From the NCBI RefSeq assembly GCF_003349955.1, contig NZ_QLKQ01000036.1:1-64000 (forward strand): a DNA stretch of 64,000 bases, in the 5' to 3' direction. Position 1 is the first letter of the stretch, and each line of letters starts with the position of its first letter. Source of the stretch: Azospirillum brasilense. GTDB lineage: Bacteria > Pseudomonadota > Alphaproteobacteria > Azospirillales > Azospirillaceae. Positions 24,007-33,061 of the stretch are shown piece by piece. The position numbers and the translations under genes are program-made. The notes beneath the pieces were generated by a model. That model searched no databases. It saw nothing but the letters and a program-made list of their open reading frames with translations, and was not told where the DNA came from.

Positions 24007-27000
24007 GCGGCCAGCCCCACCGTCTGCCGCGCGGCGGCCTGATCGACCGCGGCCAGCCGGTGCGCTTCGTCCATGACGGGCGCTCCTACGAGGGGTTCGC
24101 GGGCGACAGCCTCGCCGCCGCCCTGCTGGCCAACGGCGTGCGGGTGGTCGGGCACAGCTTCAAGCTGCACCGTCCGCGCGGCATCCTGGGCAGCGGCGTG
24201 GAGGAGCCCAACGGCTTCGTGGAGACCGGGGCCGGCGCATTGGTCGAGCCGCTGGCCGCCGCCACGGCGGTGGAGCTGCGGCCCGGACTGGTGTCGCATG
24301 GGCTCGGCGGCTGGCCGTCGGTGCGTTTCGACATCGGTGGTCTGCTGGATTTCGCGGCCCCGCTGCTGCCCGCCGGTTTCTACTACAAGACCTTCAAGGC
24401 GCCCGCCGCGCTGTGGCCGCTCTACGAGCGGGTCATCCGCCGCCTCGCCGGCGTCGCCCATGCGCCGGAGGAGCCGGACCCCAGCCGCTACGCCAAACGC
24501 TGGCACCACGCCGACGTGGCGGTGGTCGGCGGCGGCCCCGCCGGTCTGGCCGCCGCGCTGGCCGCCGCGGAGGCCGGGGCGCGCGTGCTGCTGGTCGACT
24601 CCGACCAGCGGTTGGGCGGCAGCCTGCTCGGCGGGCGGGAGGAGATCGCCGGGCGTCCGGCGCTGGAATGGGTTGAAGCGGTGCGGGCGCGGCTCGCCAC
24701 CCTGCCGGACGTTGTGGTGCTCACCCGCGCCACGGCGCTTGGGCAGCACGACCACGGATTCCTCAGCGTTCTGGAGCGTACGGCACCCGACACCGACGGT
24801 CCGCGCGCCCGGCTGTGGAAGGTCCGCGCCAAGCGGATCGTGCTGGCGACCGGCGCGCTGGAACGGCCGCTGGCCTTCGCCGACAACGACCGTCCGGGGG
24901 TGATGCTGGCCGGCGCCGTGCGCAGCTACCTGAACCGCTACGCCGTGGCGCCGGGACGGCGGGCGGTGGTCTTCACCAACAACGACAGCGCCTTGCGCAC
25001 CGCATTGGACCTGGACGAGGCCGGCGTCGCGGTGGCGGCGGTGGCCGACCTGCGGACGGCGGTGTCCGGCCCCTGGGCGGAGGCGTTGCGCGAGCGCGGC
25101 ATTCCCCTGCTGACCGGCCATGCGGTCGCCGCCGTACGGGGACGCGGCGCGGTGCGCGGCGTGACCCTCGCGCGCCTGACCGACGACGGCGGCGCCCTGC
25201 TGCCGGGCACGGAGCAGGACGTCGCCTGCGACCTGCTGGCCCAGTCCGGCGGCTGGTCGCCCACCGTCCACCTGCACGCCCATGTCGGCGGGCGGCTGCG
25301 CTACGACGCGGAGACCGCCGCCCTGCTTCCCATTCCCTGCGAGGGGCCGTGGCGGGTCGCCGGTGCGGCCAACGGCACCTTCGGCCTCGCCGCCGCCCTG
25401 GCCGAGGGGACGGAGGCCGGTCGGGAGGCGGCGGAACGCGCCGGCCATACGCCGGGCGCCCCTTCGCCCGCCCTGGCCGCCAGCCCCACCCCGCCGCTGG
25501 CGCCGCGCGCCCTGTGGCGCATCCCGGCCCTGTCGCGGCGGGCGCGGCGCTTCGTCGATCTGCACAACGACGTGACGGTGGCGGATGTGGAGCTGGCCGT
25601 CCGCGAGGGCTACCGCTCCGTCGAGCATCTGAAGCGCTACACCACCGCCGGCATGGGGCCGGACCAGGGGCGCACCGGCAACCTGCTCGCCCTGGGCATC
25701 CTGGCGGAGGAGCGCGGCGAGCCCATCGACGCGGTCGGCACCACCACCTACCGCCCGCCCTACGTGCCGGTGCCCTTCGGCGCGCTGGCCGGGCGGGACG
25801 TCGGCGCGCTGTACGAGCCGGTGGCCGTCACCCCCGTCGATTCCCGGCACGCCGCCGCCGGGGCGGAGTTCCAGAACGCCGGGTCCTGGCGCCGCCCGGT
25901 CCTGTTCCCCCGCCCCGGCGAGGAGCGCGCCGCCGCCATCGCCCGGGAGGCGCTGACCGTGCGACGGGCCGCCGGGCTGTTCGACAGCTCCACGCTGGGC
26001 AAGATCGAGCTGCACGGGCCGGACGCGGTGGAACTGCTGGAGCGCGTCTATGCCAACCGCTGGCGCTCGCTGCCGGTGGGAGCGGCGCGCTACGGCCTGA
26101 TGCTGCGCGACGACGGGACGATCCTCGACGACGGGGTGACGGCGCGGCTGGGCGAGAACCGCTATCTGGTCAGCAAGACCAGCGGCGGCGCCCGCGCCGT
26201 CCACGACTGGCTGGAGGAATGGCTCCAGTGCGACTGGCCGGATCTCGACGTGGCGGTGATCCCCGTCACCGCCCAATGGGCCAGCGTCACCGTCGCCGGG
26301 CCGAATGCCCGCGCCGTGCTGGGCAGCGCCGTTCTGGGCAGCGCTGGGACCGATATCGACCTGTCCGCCGCCGCCTTCCCCCACATGGCGGTGCGCGAGG
26401 GGCAGGTCGCCGGCCTGCCGGCGCGGGTCTTCCGGGTCAGCTTCACCGGAGAGCTGTCCTACGAGGTCAACGTGCCCGCCGGCCACGGCCCCGCCCTGTG
26501 GGACGCGCTGCTGGAGGCCGGGCGGGGCTTCGGCATCGCGCCCTTCGGGCTGGAGGCCGTGCACATCCTGCGCGCCGAGAAGGGCTACGTCATCCTGGGC
26601 CAGGACACCGACGGGTCGCAGACCCCGCATGACATCGGCCTGTCCGCCCTGGTCGCCGACCGCAAGCTGGACTTCGTGGGCAAGCGCGGGATGCTCCGCC
26701 GCCATCTCGCCGGGCCGGGCCGGCTCCAGCTCGTCGGGCTGTTGACGGAGGACCCGGCGGCGGTGCTGCCGGAAGGCGCCTGCATCGTGGAGACCACCGA
26801 CCGGCGCCCGCCGGTGCCGAAGCTGGGGACCGTCACCTCCGCCTACGCCAGCCCCGCGCTCGGCCGCTCCATCGCGCTGGCGCTGCTGCGCGACGGGCGG
26901 GAGCGGATCGGCCGGACGGTCACGGTGAACGGCGACGGGGACTTCGTCCGCGCCACCGTGACCGAGCCGCGATTCTACGATCCGGAAGGACACCGCCTCC

Positions 27001-27008
27001 ATGCCTGA
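24003..27008 (+). CDS. soxA: Sarcosine oxidase subunit alpha
   Basis: A 1001-residue subunit. The N-terminal ~110 residues are a ferredoxin-like domain without clear cluster cysteines; from residue 171 (DVAVVGGGPAGLAAALAAAE) there is an NAD-binding Rossmann domain with ATGALERPLAFADNDRPG; from about residue 610 the C-terminal half is an aminomethyltransferase (GcvT) fold that uses tetrahydrofolate to capture the methyl unit as 5,10-methylene-THF. The start at 24003 is set by the ATGA overlap with soxD. Full length for the family. Confidence 0.95.
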   Translation: MSGQPHRLPRGGLIDRGQPVRFVHDGRSYEGFAGDSLAAALLANGVRVVGHSFKLHRPRGILGSGVEEPNGFVETGAGALVEPLAAATAVELRPGLVSHGLGGWPSVRFDIGGLLDFAAPLLPAGFYYKTFKAPAALWPLYERVIRRLAGVAHAPEEPDPSRYAKRWHHADVAVVGGGPAGLAAALAAAEAGARVLLVDSDQRLGGSLLGGREEIAGRPALEWVEAVRARLATLPDVVVLTRATALGQHDHGFLSVLERTAPDTDGPRARLWKVRAKRIVLATGALERPLAFADNDRPGVMLAGAVRSYLNRYAVAPGRRAVVFTNNDSALRTALDLDEAGVAVAAVADLRTAVSGPWAEALRERGIPLLTGHAVAAVRGRGAVRGVTLARLTDDGGALLPGTEQDVACDLLAQSGGWSPTVHLHAHVGGRLRYDAETAALLPIPCEGPWRVAGAANGTFGLAAALAEGTEAGREAAERAGHTPGAPSPALAASPTPPLAPRALWRIPALSRRARRFVDLHNDVTVADVELAVREGYRSVEHLKRYTTAGMGPDQGRTGNLLALGILAEERGEPIDAVGTTTYRPPYVPVPFGALAGRDVGALYEPVAVTPVDSRHAAAGAEFQNAGSWRRPVLFPRPGEERAAAIAREALTVRRAAGLFDSSTLGKIELHGPDAVELLERVYANRWRSLPVGAARYGLMLRDDGTILDDGVTARLGENRYLVSKTSGGARAVHDWLEEWLQCDWPDLDVAVIPVTAQWASVTVAGPNARAVLGSAVLGSAGTDIDLSAAAFPHMAVREGQVAGLPARVFRVSFTGELSYEVNVPAGHGPALWDALLEAGRGFGIAPFGLEAVHILRAEKGYVILGQDTDGSQTPHDIGLSALVADRKLDFVGKRGMLRRHLAGPGRLQLVGLLTEDPAAVLPEGACIVETTDRRPPVPKLGTVTSAYASPALGRSIALALLRDGRERIGRTVTVNGDGDFVRATVTEPRFYDPEGHRLHA

Positions 27009-27615
27009 CGACCTGACGAAAGCCGGGCGCCCAACGCCGCGCAGCGCCTTCGCGGGGGTGGCGCCGGGGGGCCTCTTCGAGCGTCCCGGCGTCATCCGCC
27101 TGCGCGATCCCGGCCACCGGCCCAAGGCGCTGCTGCGCGGGCGCTTCACGCCCGCGTGGAGCGCCGCCGTCGCGGGCGTGCTGGGCGTCGCCCCGCCGGA
27201 GCAGCCGGGGGCCGCCGCGCGCTCCCCGGTTGCCGAACTCCTGTGGCTCGGCCCCGACGAATGGCTGGTGCTGGGGAGCGGGCCGGGCAGCCTCGCCCCC
27301 GCCCTGCTGCGCGCCGGGCTGGCCGCGGCGGAGGTGGGCGACGGCCTGCCGGACCTCGAACTGTCCGGCCCGCGCGCCCGCGAGGTTCTGGCCGGCGGCA
27401 CCGCGCTCGACCTGCACCCCGCCGCCTTCCCGGCGGGCCGGGCAACGCGCACGCGGCTGGGGCGCATCGGCGTCCTGCTGCAACGGGCGGAGGATGGCGC
27501 CAATGGTCCAGTCTTCCGCCTCCACGTCGAACGGCCCTGGGCCGGATACCTGTGGTCCTGGCTGGCCGACGCCGCGCTCGACCACCCTTCGAACGACGAG
27601 AGTTTCCCCCGATGA
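27001..27615 (+). CDS. soxG: Sarcosine oxidase subunit gamma
   Basis: A 204-residue GcvT-related subunit that packs against SoxA/SoxB. Recognisable stretches are PGVIRLRDPGHRPKALLRG, LLWLGPDEWLVLG and the C-terminal RLHVERPWAGYLWSWLADA, which is typical of SoxG. It overlaps the end of soxA by 8 bp and its stop overlaps the dipeptidase start by 4 bp, confirming one operon. Confidence 0.93.
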   Translation: MPDDLTKAGRPTPRSAFAGVAPGGLFERPGVIRLRDPGHRPKALLRGRFTPAWSAAVAGVLGVAPPEQPGAAARSPVAELLWLGPDEWLVLGSGPGSLAPALLRAGLAAAEVGDGLPDLELSGPRAREVLAGGTALDLHPAAFPAGRATRTRLGRIGVLLQRAEDGANGPVFRLHVERPWAGYLWSWLADAALDHPSNDESFPR

Positions 27616-28595
27616 GCCTGCACGAGTCCCTGACCGTCATCGACGGCCTGATCGTTTCCCGCTGGAGCCGTTCGGTGTTCGAGAGCATGCAGCGGGGCGG
27701 AATCGCCGCCGCCAACTGCACCTGCTCCGTCTGGGAGGGCCTGGAGCCATCGCTGCACGCCGTCGCCCAGTGGAAGGTCCGGCTGCGCGAACACGCCGAC
27801 CTGCTGGCCCCGGTGCACCGGGTGGAGGACATCGCCCGCGCCAAGGAGACGGGGCGGGTCGGGGTGATCCTCGGCTGGCAGAACTCCACCGGATTCGGCG
27901 ACCATCTGCCCTATGTGGCGCTGTTCCACGAGCTGGGCTTGAGGGTCGTGCAGCTCACCTACCACACGGCCAATTCGGTCGGATCGGGGTGCCTGGAGAG
28001 CCGCGACGGCGGGCTGACCGACTTCGGCCACGATCTGGTGGCGGAGCTGAACCGCGTCGGCATCCTGATCGACCTCAGCCATGTCGGGTCGCGCACCGCG
28101 GAGGAGGCGATCCTCGCCTCCCGCCAGCCGGTCGCCTACACCCACTGCGCGCCCAGGGCGCTGAAGGACCACCCGCGCAACAAGACCGACGCGGAGCTGC
28201 GCTTCATCGCGGAGCGCGGCGGCGTGGTCGGCGTGACCATGTTCCCGCCCTTCATGCCGCGCGGCAACGACAGCACCATCGACGATTACCTGGACGCCGT
28301 CGAGCACACCGTGAATCTGTGCGGCGAGGATCACGTCGCCATCGGCACCGACTTCACCCAGGACGTGGACGCGGACGGCATCCGATACTTCACGCTCGAC
28401 AAGGGCACCGGGCGCCGCCTGCTGGAGGTCGGGGAGGTGCGCAACCCGCCGGGATTCGAGCGGCTGGACGGCTTTCCCAACCTGACCGCCGCCATGGAGC
28501 GCCGCCGCTGGCCGGAGCCGCGCATCGCCAAGCTGCTGGGCGGCAACTGGCTGCGCCTGTTCGGCGAGGTCTGGCGCGACCCGGCGGGCCGCTGA
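27612..28595 (+). CDS. M19 family (membrane dipeptidase-like) protein
   Basis: A 327-residue TIM-barrel protein of the renal dipeptidase family. Matching stretches are ILGWQNSTG, DLSHVGSRTAEEAI, YTHCAPRAL and AIGTDFTQD. The N-terminal metal-binding His-x-Asp of true dipeptidases (usually DGHND) is replaced by DGLIVS, so one zinc site is missing. Similar proteins sit in the glycine-betaine/dimethylglycine gene cluster of Pseudomonas. This suggests a role in N-methyl amino acid breakdown rather than general peptide hydrolysis, but its reaction is not known. Translationally coupled to soxG. Confidence 0.85.
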   Translation: MSLHESLTVIDGLIVSRWSRSVFESMQRGGIAAANCTCSVWEGLEPSLHAVAQWKVRLREHADLLAPVHRVEDIARAKETGRVGVILGWQNSTGFGDHLPYVALFHELGLRVVQLTYHTANSVGSGCLESRDGGLTDFGHDLVAELNRVGILIDLSHVGSRTAEEAILASRQPVAYTHCAPRALKDHPRNKTDAELRFIAERGGVVGVTMFPPFMPRGNDSTIDDYLDAVEHTVNLCGEDHVAIGTDFTQDVDADGIRYFTLDKGTGRRLLEVGEVRNPPGFERLDGFPNLTAAMERRRWPEPRIAKLLGGNWLRLFGEVWRDPAGR

Positions 28596-28617
28596 GGCGA
28601 CGGAGGAGCATCCGATC

Positions 28618-29073
28618 ATGGACCGCAAGACAGCCGCCGACTTCTTCGGGCGAGCGGTGCCCGATGCCTTCATCGCCGACACGCCGGAGGCAGAACGCCC
28701 CGCCGTCGCCGCGATGCTGGAGGGCTCCAAGGGCTTCTTCGATGGCTGCGCCCGCCATCAGGTGGTCGCGGAGGTCGTGGAGGCCGAGCGCTGCATGGCC
28801 GGGGTCCGCGTCGGCCAGCGCTACGTCATGCAGGGCGCGAACCTCGACCCGGCGCAGACGACCGGGCCGGTCTGCGTCTTCCTGATGGGGATGCTGGCGC
28901 AGCGCGTCGGCATCGCCTTCGACCGCTTCGGGCGGGAGGGTGCGGTGTCCCTGTCCCTGCCGGGCGCCCACTGCACCGACCCCGGCCCGGCGGTCGGCGG
29001 CTTCGGCGCGGTGAAGGTGCGCATGTGGATCGAGCCGGTCCCGGATGCGGCTCCTGCGGGAGAGCAAGCATGA
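28618..29073 (+). CDS. Small conserved protein, TIGR04076-like
   Basis: A 151-residue cytosolic protein. From about residue 40 it shows the layout of small TIGR04076-type proteins: H-x-V-V-A-E-V-V-E-A-E-R-C-M-A-G-x-x-V-G, a TGPVCVFLMGML core and a C-terminal HCTDPGPAVGGFGAVKVRMW strand. That family has no known activity. It has a strong ribosome site (GGAGGAG) and couples to the next gene by a 4-bp overlap. Its position after the dipeptidase resembles that of a conserved unknown gene in Pseudomonas betaine clusters. My family match is from memory of the pattern and is not strong. Confidence 0.6.
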   Translation: MDRKTAADFFGRAVPDAFIADTPEAERPAVAAMLEGSKGFFDGCARHQVVAEVVEAERCMAGVRVGQRYVMQGANLDPAQTTGPVCVFLMGMLAQRVGIAFDRFGREGAVSLSLPGAHCTDPGPAVGGFGAVKVRMWIEPVPDAAPAGEQA

Positions 29074-30554
29074 CCATCGACACCGCCGCCGTGGACGCGC
29101 TGGCCGCGGATGTGGCGCACGCTTTGGACCGGCTGGGCGACACCGGCGGGAACTGGGTGCCGCCCACCCCCGGCATCGACCATGACGTGGTTGTCGTCGG
29201 CGCCGGGCAGAGCGGGCTGGCCGTTGCCTTCGCGCTGCGCCGGGCGGGCATCACCAACATCACCGTCATCGACGCCGCGGAGGAAGGCCGCGAGGGCGTG
29301 TGGGAAACCACCGCCCGCATGCAGACCCTGCGGTCGGTGAAGACCCTGCCCGGCCCGGAACTCGGCCTGCCCGGCCTGACCTTCCGATCCTGGTACGAGG
29401 CGGCGTTCGGGGCGGACGCCTACGCCGTCCTCGGGCGCATCCCGCGCACGGTGTGGGCGGATTATGTGCGCTGGTACCGGCGTGCGACTGGGATCGCCGT
29501 GCGCAACCGCACCCGCCTGACCCGCATCGAACCGCTGGACGCCACGGCGCCGCACGGCTTCCGTCTGAGTCTGGAGCGGGATGGCGAGGCTCGGACCGAG
29601 ACCGCGCGCAAGCTGGTGCTGGCGACCGGGATGGACGGCAGCGGCGGCCCCTTCGTCCCGCCGGTCATCGCGGACAGCCTGCCGCGGAGCCTCTACGCTC
29701 ACACCGATGATCCCATCGACTTCGCGGCGCTTGGCGGGAAGGTGATCGGCGTTCTCGGGGCGGCCTCCTCCGCCTTCGACACCGCCGCCACCGCTCTGGA
29801 GCAAGGCGCCGCCGCCGTCCATCTGTTCTGCCGCAACGCCGACCTGACGCGGGTCACCACGGTCAAGGGCCTGTCCTACGCCGGCGCGCTCGACCATTTC
29901 CACGAGCTGCCGGACGCCGACCGCTGGAGCCTGATGCGGCGCTTCTTCGCGAACGCGCCCGGCCCGATGCCGGACACGGTGCGCCGTGCCACGCGCTTTG
30001 CCAACTTCCACCTGCATCTCGCCGCCGGCTGGATCGCGGCGCACGACGCCGGGGGGACCGTCGAGGTGGAGGCGGCCGACGGGCGTCACCGCTTCGATTG
30101 TGTGATCGCCGGCACCGGCTACCGCACCGACCTCGCCCGCCGTCCGGAACTGGCCGGCTTTGCGGAGACCATCGCCCTCTGGCGCGACCGCTACGCCCCG
30201 CCGCCCGGCGAGGAGGACGCGGGGCTGGCCGCCAACCCCTATCTGGGGCCGGGCTTCGAGTTCGTGGAGAAGGCGCCCGGCACGGCGCCCTTTCTGAAGG
30301 ACATCCACAATTTCACCTACGGCGGCGTCGTCAGCCATGGGCGCGCGGTCGGGGAGATCGCCAGCCTGAGGCACGGCGTTCCCCGCCTCGTTTCCGCCAT
30401 CGGGCGCGACCTGTGGCTCGCCGACCGCGCGGCGCATCTGGAGCGCCTGCGCGCCTTCGACACCCCCGACCTGACCGGCGAGGAGTACGTCCACGCGCTG
30501 TGGCGCCCGCCGGTCGATTCATCCTCGTTCCGAGACACGGAAACACCGACATGA
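29070..30554 (+). CDS. FAD/NAD(P)-binding flavin monooxygenase-like oxidoreductase
   Basis: A 494-residue flavoprotein. The FAD Rossmann motif DVVVVGAGQSGLAVAFALRR begins near residue 39; a second dinucleotide site, VIGVLGAASSAFDTAATALE, lies mid-protein, and the ATGYR-like element appears as GTGYRTDLARR. This is the layout of class B flavin monooxygenases and N-hydroxylases. It probably hydroxylates or oxygenates a nitrogen or sulfur compound using NADPH and O2. Start 29070 overlaps the previous stop (ATGA). Confidence 0.8.
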   Translation: MTIDTAAVDALAADVAHALDRLGDTGGNWVPPTPGIDHDVVVVGAGQSGLAVAFALRRAGITNITVIDAAEEGREGVWETTARMQTLRSVKTLPGPELGLPGLTFRSWYEAAFGADAYAVLGRIPRTVWADYVRWYRRATGIAVRNRTRLTRIEPLDATAPHGFRLSLERDGEARTETARKLVLATGMDGSGGPFVPPVIADSLPRSLYAHTDDPIDFAALGGKVIGVLGAASSAFDTAATALEQGAAAVHLFCRNADLTRVTTVKGLSYAGALDHFHELPDADRWSLMRRFFANAPGPMPDTVRRATRFANFHLHLAAGWIAAHDAGGTVEVEAADGRHRFDCVIAGTGYRTDLARRPELAGFAETIALWRDRYAPPPGEEDAGLAANPYLGPGFEFVEKAPGTAPFLKDIHNFTYGGVVSHGRAVGEIASLRHGVPRLVSAIGRDLWLADRAAHLERLRAFDTPDLTGEEYVHALWRPPVDSSSFRDTETPT

Positions 30555-31402
30555 CCGACCTTCGATCCATCCGCCGCCGCAGCTTCCTGTTCGTGTCCGG
30601 CCTCCGCCCCGACCGCTTCGCCAAGGCGCTGGAGACGGGTGCGGACGTGGTGTGCATCGACCTTGAGGACGCCGTCGCTCCCGACCGCAAGGACGAAGCG
30701 CGCGCCCTCTCCCTGCCCGCCTATCACGGGCAGCGCGCCGCGCGGGCGGAAAAGGCCCTGCGCATCAACAGCATCCGCTCCCCGGAAGGGATCGCCGACA
30801 TCGGCGCCATCCTGACGCTGGAGACCCTGCCCGACGCGCTGGTCCTGCCCAAGGTGCGCTCCGCCGACGAGGTGCGGATCGTCGCCGACCTGCTGCGCTC
30901 GCGCCCCGAGCCGGTGGCCCTCTACGTCATCATCGAGACGGCGGAGGGGCTGGAACGGGTGGCCGAGATCGCCGAGGCCGATCCCTCCATCATCGCCCTG
31001 TTCATCGGCGCCGTCGACCTGTCGGCGGAACTGCGCGTCCGCCCGACCTGGGACGCTTTGCTCTACGCTCGCTCGCGCATCGTGCACGCGGCGGCGCGGG
31101 CCGGCGTCGCCGTGCTGGACGTGCCCTTCCTCGACCTGGAGGACGCCGCCGGGCTGGAAACGGAGGCCCGCCGCGCCGCCGCCCTGGGCTTCACCGGCAA
31201 GGCGCTGATCCATCCCGGCCATCTGGCGGCCATCCACGCCGCCTTCACGCCGACGGCGGAGGAGGTGGCCCACGCCCGCCGCATCATCGCCGCCTTCCAG
31301 GAGAGCACGACCGGCCTCGTCGTGGTGGACGGCAAGCTGATCGAGAAGCCGGTGGTCCGCGAGATGGAGCGCATCCTCCTCACCGCCGGCGCCGCTGCCT
31401 GA
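30551..31402 (+). CDS. HpcH/HpaI aldolase / CitE-like CoA ester lyase
   Basis: A 283-residue TIM-barrel of the CitE/malyl-CoA lyase group. It begins RRSFLFVSGLRPDRFAKAL, the family start, with the Mg-binding DLEDAVAPDRKDEAR near residue 37 and the IIETAEGL strand mid-way. Members cleave or form malyl-CoA, citramalyl-CoA or related esters, or act on free acids. It is coupled to the monooxygenase gene by a 4-bp overlap and is presumably the C-C bond-breaking step of the pathway this operon encodes. Confidence 0.88.
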   Translation: MTDLRSIRRRSFLFVSGLRPDRFAKALETGADVVCIDLEDAVAPDRKDEARALSLPAYHGQRAARAEKALRINSIRSPEGIADIGAILTLETLPDALVLPKVRSADEVRIVADLLRSRPEPVALYVIIETAEGLERVAEIAEADPSIIALFIGAVDLSAELRVRPTWDALLYARSRIVHAAARAGVAVLDVPFLDLEDAAGLETEARRAAALGFTGKALIHPGHLAAIHAAFTPTAEEVAHARRIIAAFQESTTGLVVVDGKLIEKPVVREMERILLTAGAAA

Positions 31403-31452
31403 TCCTCGCCCGTCCAACCCCCATTCGTCCCACTGGAAAGACCGCATTCATC

Positions 31453-32232
31453 ATGAAGCGCCTCATCCTCGCCGCCACCGGCCTGCTGGTCGCCCTGGCC
31501 GCCCCGGCCTACGCCCAGACCATCAAGGTCGGCGCCACCTCCGGCCCGCACGCCCAGATCCTGGAAGTCGTCAAGGCCAACGCCGCCAAGGACGGGCTGG
31601 ACATCCAGATCGTCGAATTCACCGAATACATACAGCCGAACGCCGCGCTGGCCGCCGGCGACCTGGAGGCCAACTCCTACCAGCATCTGCCCTTCCTGAA
31701 GGCGCAGATCGACGCCCGCGGCTACGACATCGTGCCGGTCGGCAAGACGACGCTGTTCCCCATCGCCGTCTATTCCAAGCGCCACAAGACGGTGGCCGAC
31801 CTGCCGGTGGGCGCTTCCATCTCCATCCCCAACGACCCCAGCAACGGCGCCCGCTCGCTCCTGCTGCTGGAGAGCGCCGGGCTGATCACGCTGAAGCCGG
31901 GGGCTGGCATCAAGGCCACCCCGCTCGACATCGTCGGGAACCCGAAGAAACTGAAGATCGTGGAGCTGGAATCGCCGCAGCTCGTCCATTCGCTGGACGA
32001 CGTGGACGCGTCGGCCGTCAACACCAACTACGCGCTGGAGGCCAAGCTGAACCCGGTCAAGGATTCGCTGATCCTGGAAAGCCCGCAGTCGCAGTACACC
32101 TGCGAGATCGTCGTGCGCCGGAAGGACGCCGACCAGCCGTGGGTGAAGAAATTCGTCGCCGCCTACCAGTCGCCGGTGGTCAAGGAGTTCATCCAGACCA
32201 AGTTCAACGGCGCCGCCGTCCCCGGCTGGTAA
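31453..32232 (+). CDS. metQ: MetQ/NlpA-type ABC transporter substrate-binding protein
   Basis: A 259-residue periplasmic binding protein with a signal peptide (MKRLILAATGLLVALAAPAY, cleaved near AQ). The mature part (KVGATSGPHAQILEVVKANA, GDLEANSYQHLPFL, SISIPNDPSNGARSLLLLES) is diagnostic of the methionine-binding MetQ family. There is no lipobox cysteine, so it is a free periplasmic protein rather than a lipoprotein. No metN or metI gene lies in the window, so it is an orphan here and must use a transporter encoded elsewhere, or have another ligand. Last gene of the rightward operon, 50 bp after the lyase gene. Confidence 0.92.
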   Translation: MKRLILAATGLLVALAAPAYAQTIKVGATSGPHAQILEVVKANAAKDGLDIQIVEFTEYIQPNAALAAGDLEANSYQHLPFLKAQIDARGYDIVPVGKTTLFPIAVYSKRHKTVADLPVGASISIPNDPSNGARSLLLLESAGLITLKPGAGIKATPLDIVGNPKKLKIVELESPQLVHSLDDVDASAVNTNYALEAKLNPVKDSLILESPQSQYTCEIVVRRKDADQPWVKKFVAAYQSPVVKEFIQTKFNGAAVPGW

Positions 32233-32247
32233 GGAACGGAACAGGGC

Positions 32248-33051
32248 TCAGCCGATGCCGAGGCTGAGCCCGCCGTCCACCGGCAGGCACACGCCGGTGA
32301 TGTAGCGCGCCTCGTCGGACGCCAGGAAGACCGACGCCGCGGCGATGTCCCAGGCCGTCCCCTGGAAGCCCAGCGGGCACAGCGCATCGCGCGCCCGGCG
32401 CATCTCCCCGGCGTCCTTGTAATGGGCGGCGATCTGGCTGCGGGCCATCGGCGTGTCGATCAGGCCGGGCATGACGGCGTTGGCGCGGATTCCGTCGCGG
32501 GCGTGCTGGCGGGCCACCGCGACGGTGAACTGGTTGACCCCGGCCTTCGCCGCCGCGTAGCCGATGTAGGGGTAGGCCCAGCGGATCGCGGCGATGGAGG
32601 AGATGTTTACGATCGCCCCCGACCGTTGCGCCACCATCACCGGCAACACCTGCTTGCAGGTCAGGAAGACGCCGGTCAGGTCGGTGTCGAGCACCCGGCG
32701 CCAGCTCTCCTCGCTGGTCTCCACCGGCCCGCCGGGCTCGGTGATGCCGACGTTGTTGTGCAGGATGTCGATGCGCCCGTGGGCGGCGAGCGTCCGTTCG
32801 GCCGCCGCCGCGATCTCCGGCCCTTTCGTCACGTCGGCGGTGACGGCCAGCGCCGCGAAGCCTTCCGTGGCGATCAGGGCGGCGGTCTCCTCCGCGGCCT
32901 CCGCCACCTTGTCCACGGCGACCACGCGGGCGCCCTCGCGGGCATAGGCGACCGCCGTCGCCTTGCCGTTGCCCCAGCCGGGGGCGGAGGAACCCGCGCC
33001 AAAGACCAGCGCCACCTTGCCGGCCAGACGTCCGGCCTTCGCTTCGCTCAT
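32248..33051 (-). CDS. Short-chain dehydrogenase/reductase
   Basis: A 267-residue classical SDR. It has an expanded nucleotide-binding loop, FGAGSSAPGWGNGKATA, where most relatives have TGxxxGIG; this long-loop variant occurs in a subset of SDRs. NNVGI and the catalytic YIGYAAAKAG (Tyr-x-x-x-Lys) are present. It is the last gene of the leftward operon, 10 bp after the TRAP permease, so it probably oxidises the compound the TRAP system imports. Confidence 0.88.
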   Translation of the reverse strand: MSEAKAGRLAGKVALVFGAGSSAPGWGNGKATAVAYAREGARVVAVDKVAEAAEETAALIATEGFAALAVTADVTKGPEIAAAAERTLAAHGRIDILHNNVGITEPGGPVETSEESWRRVLDTDLTGVFLTCKQVLPVMVAQRSGAIVNISSIAAIRWAYPYIGYAAAKAGVNQFTVAVARQHARDGIRANAVMPGLIDTPMARSQIAAHYKDAGEMRRARDALCPLGFQGTAWDIAAASVFLASDEARYITGVCLPVDGGLSLGIG

Positions 33052-33061
33052 GATGCGCGTC

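Noticed and set aside
23967-28730. A 1587-codon leftward open frame across the soxA-dipeptidase region
   Set aside because: It runs antisense to soxA, soxG and the dipeptidase gene, all of which have strong family matches. Long antisense frames are expected at this GC content; its composition is low-complexity Arg/Gly/Ala and Gln.
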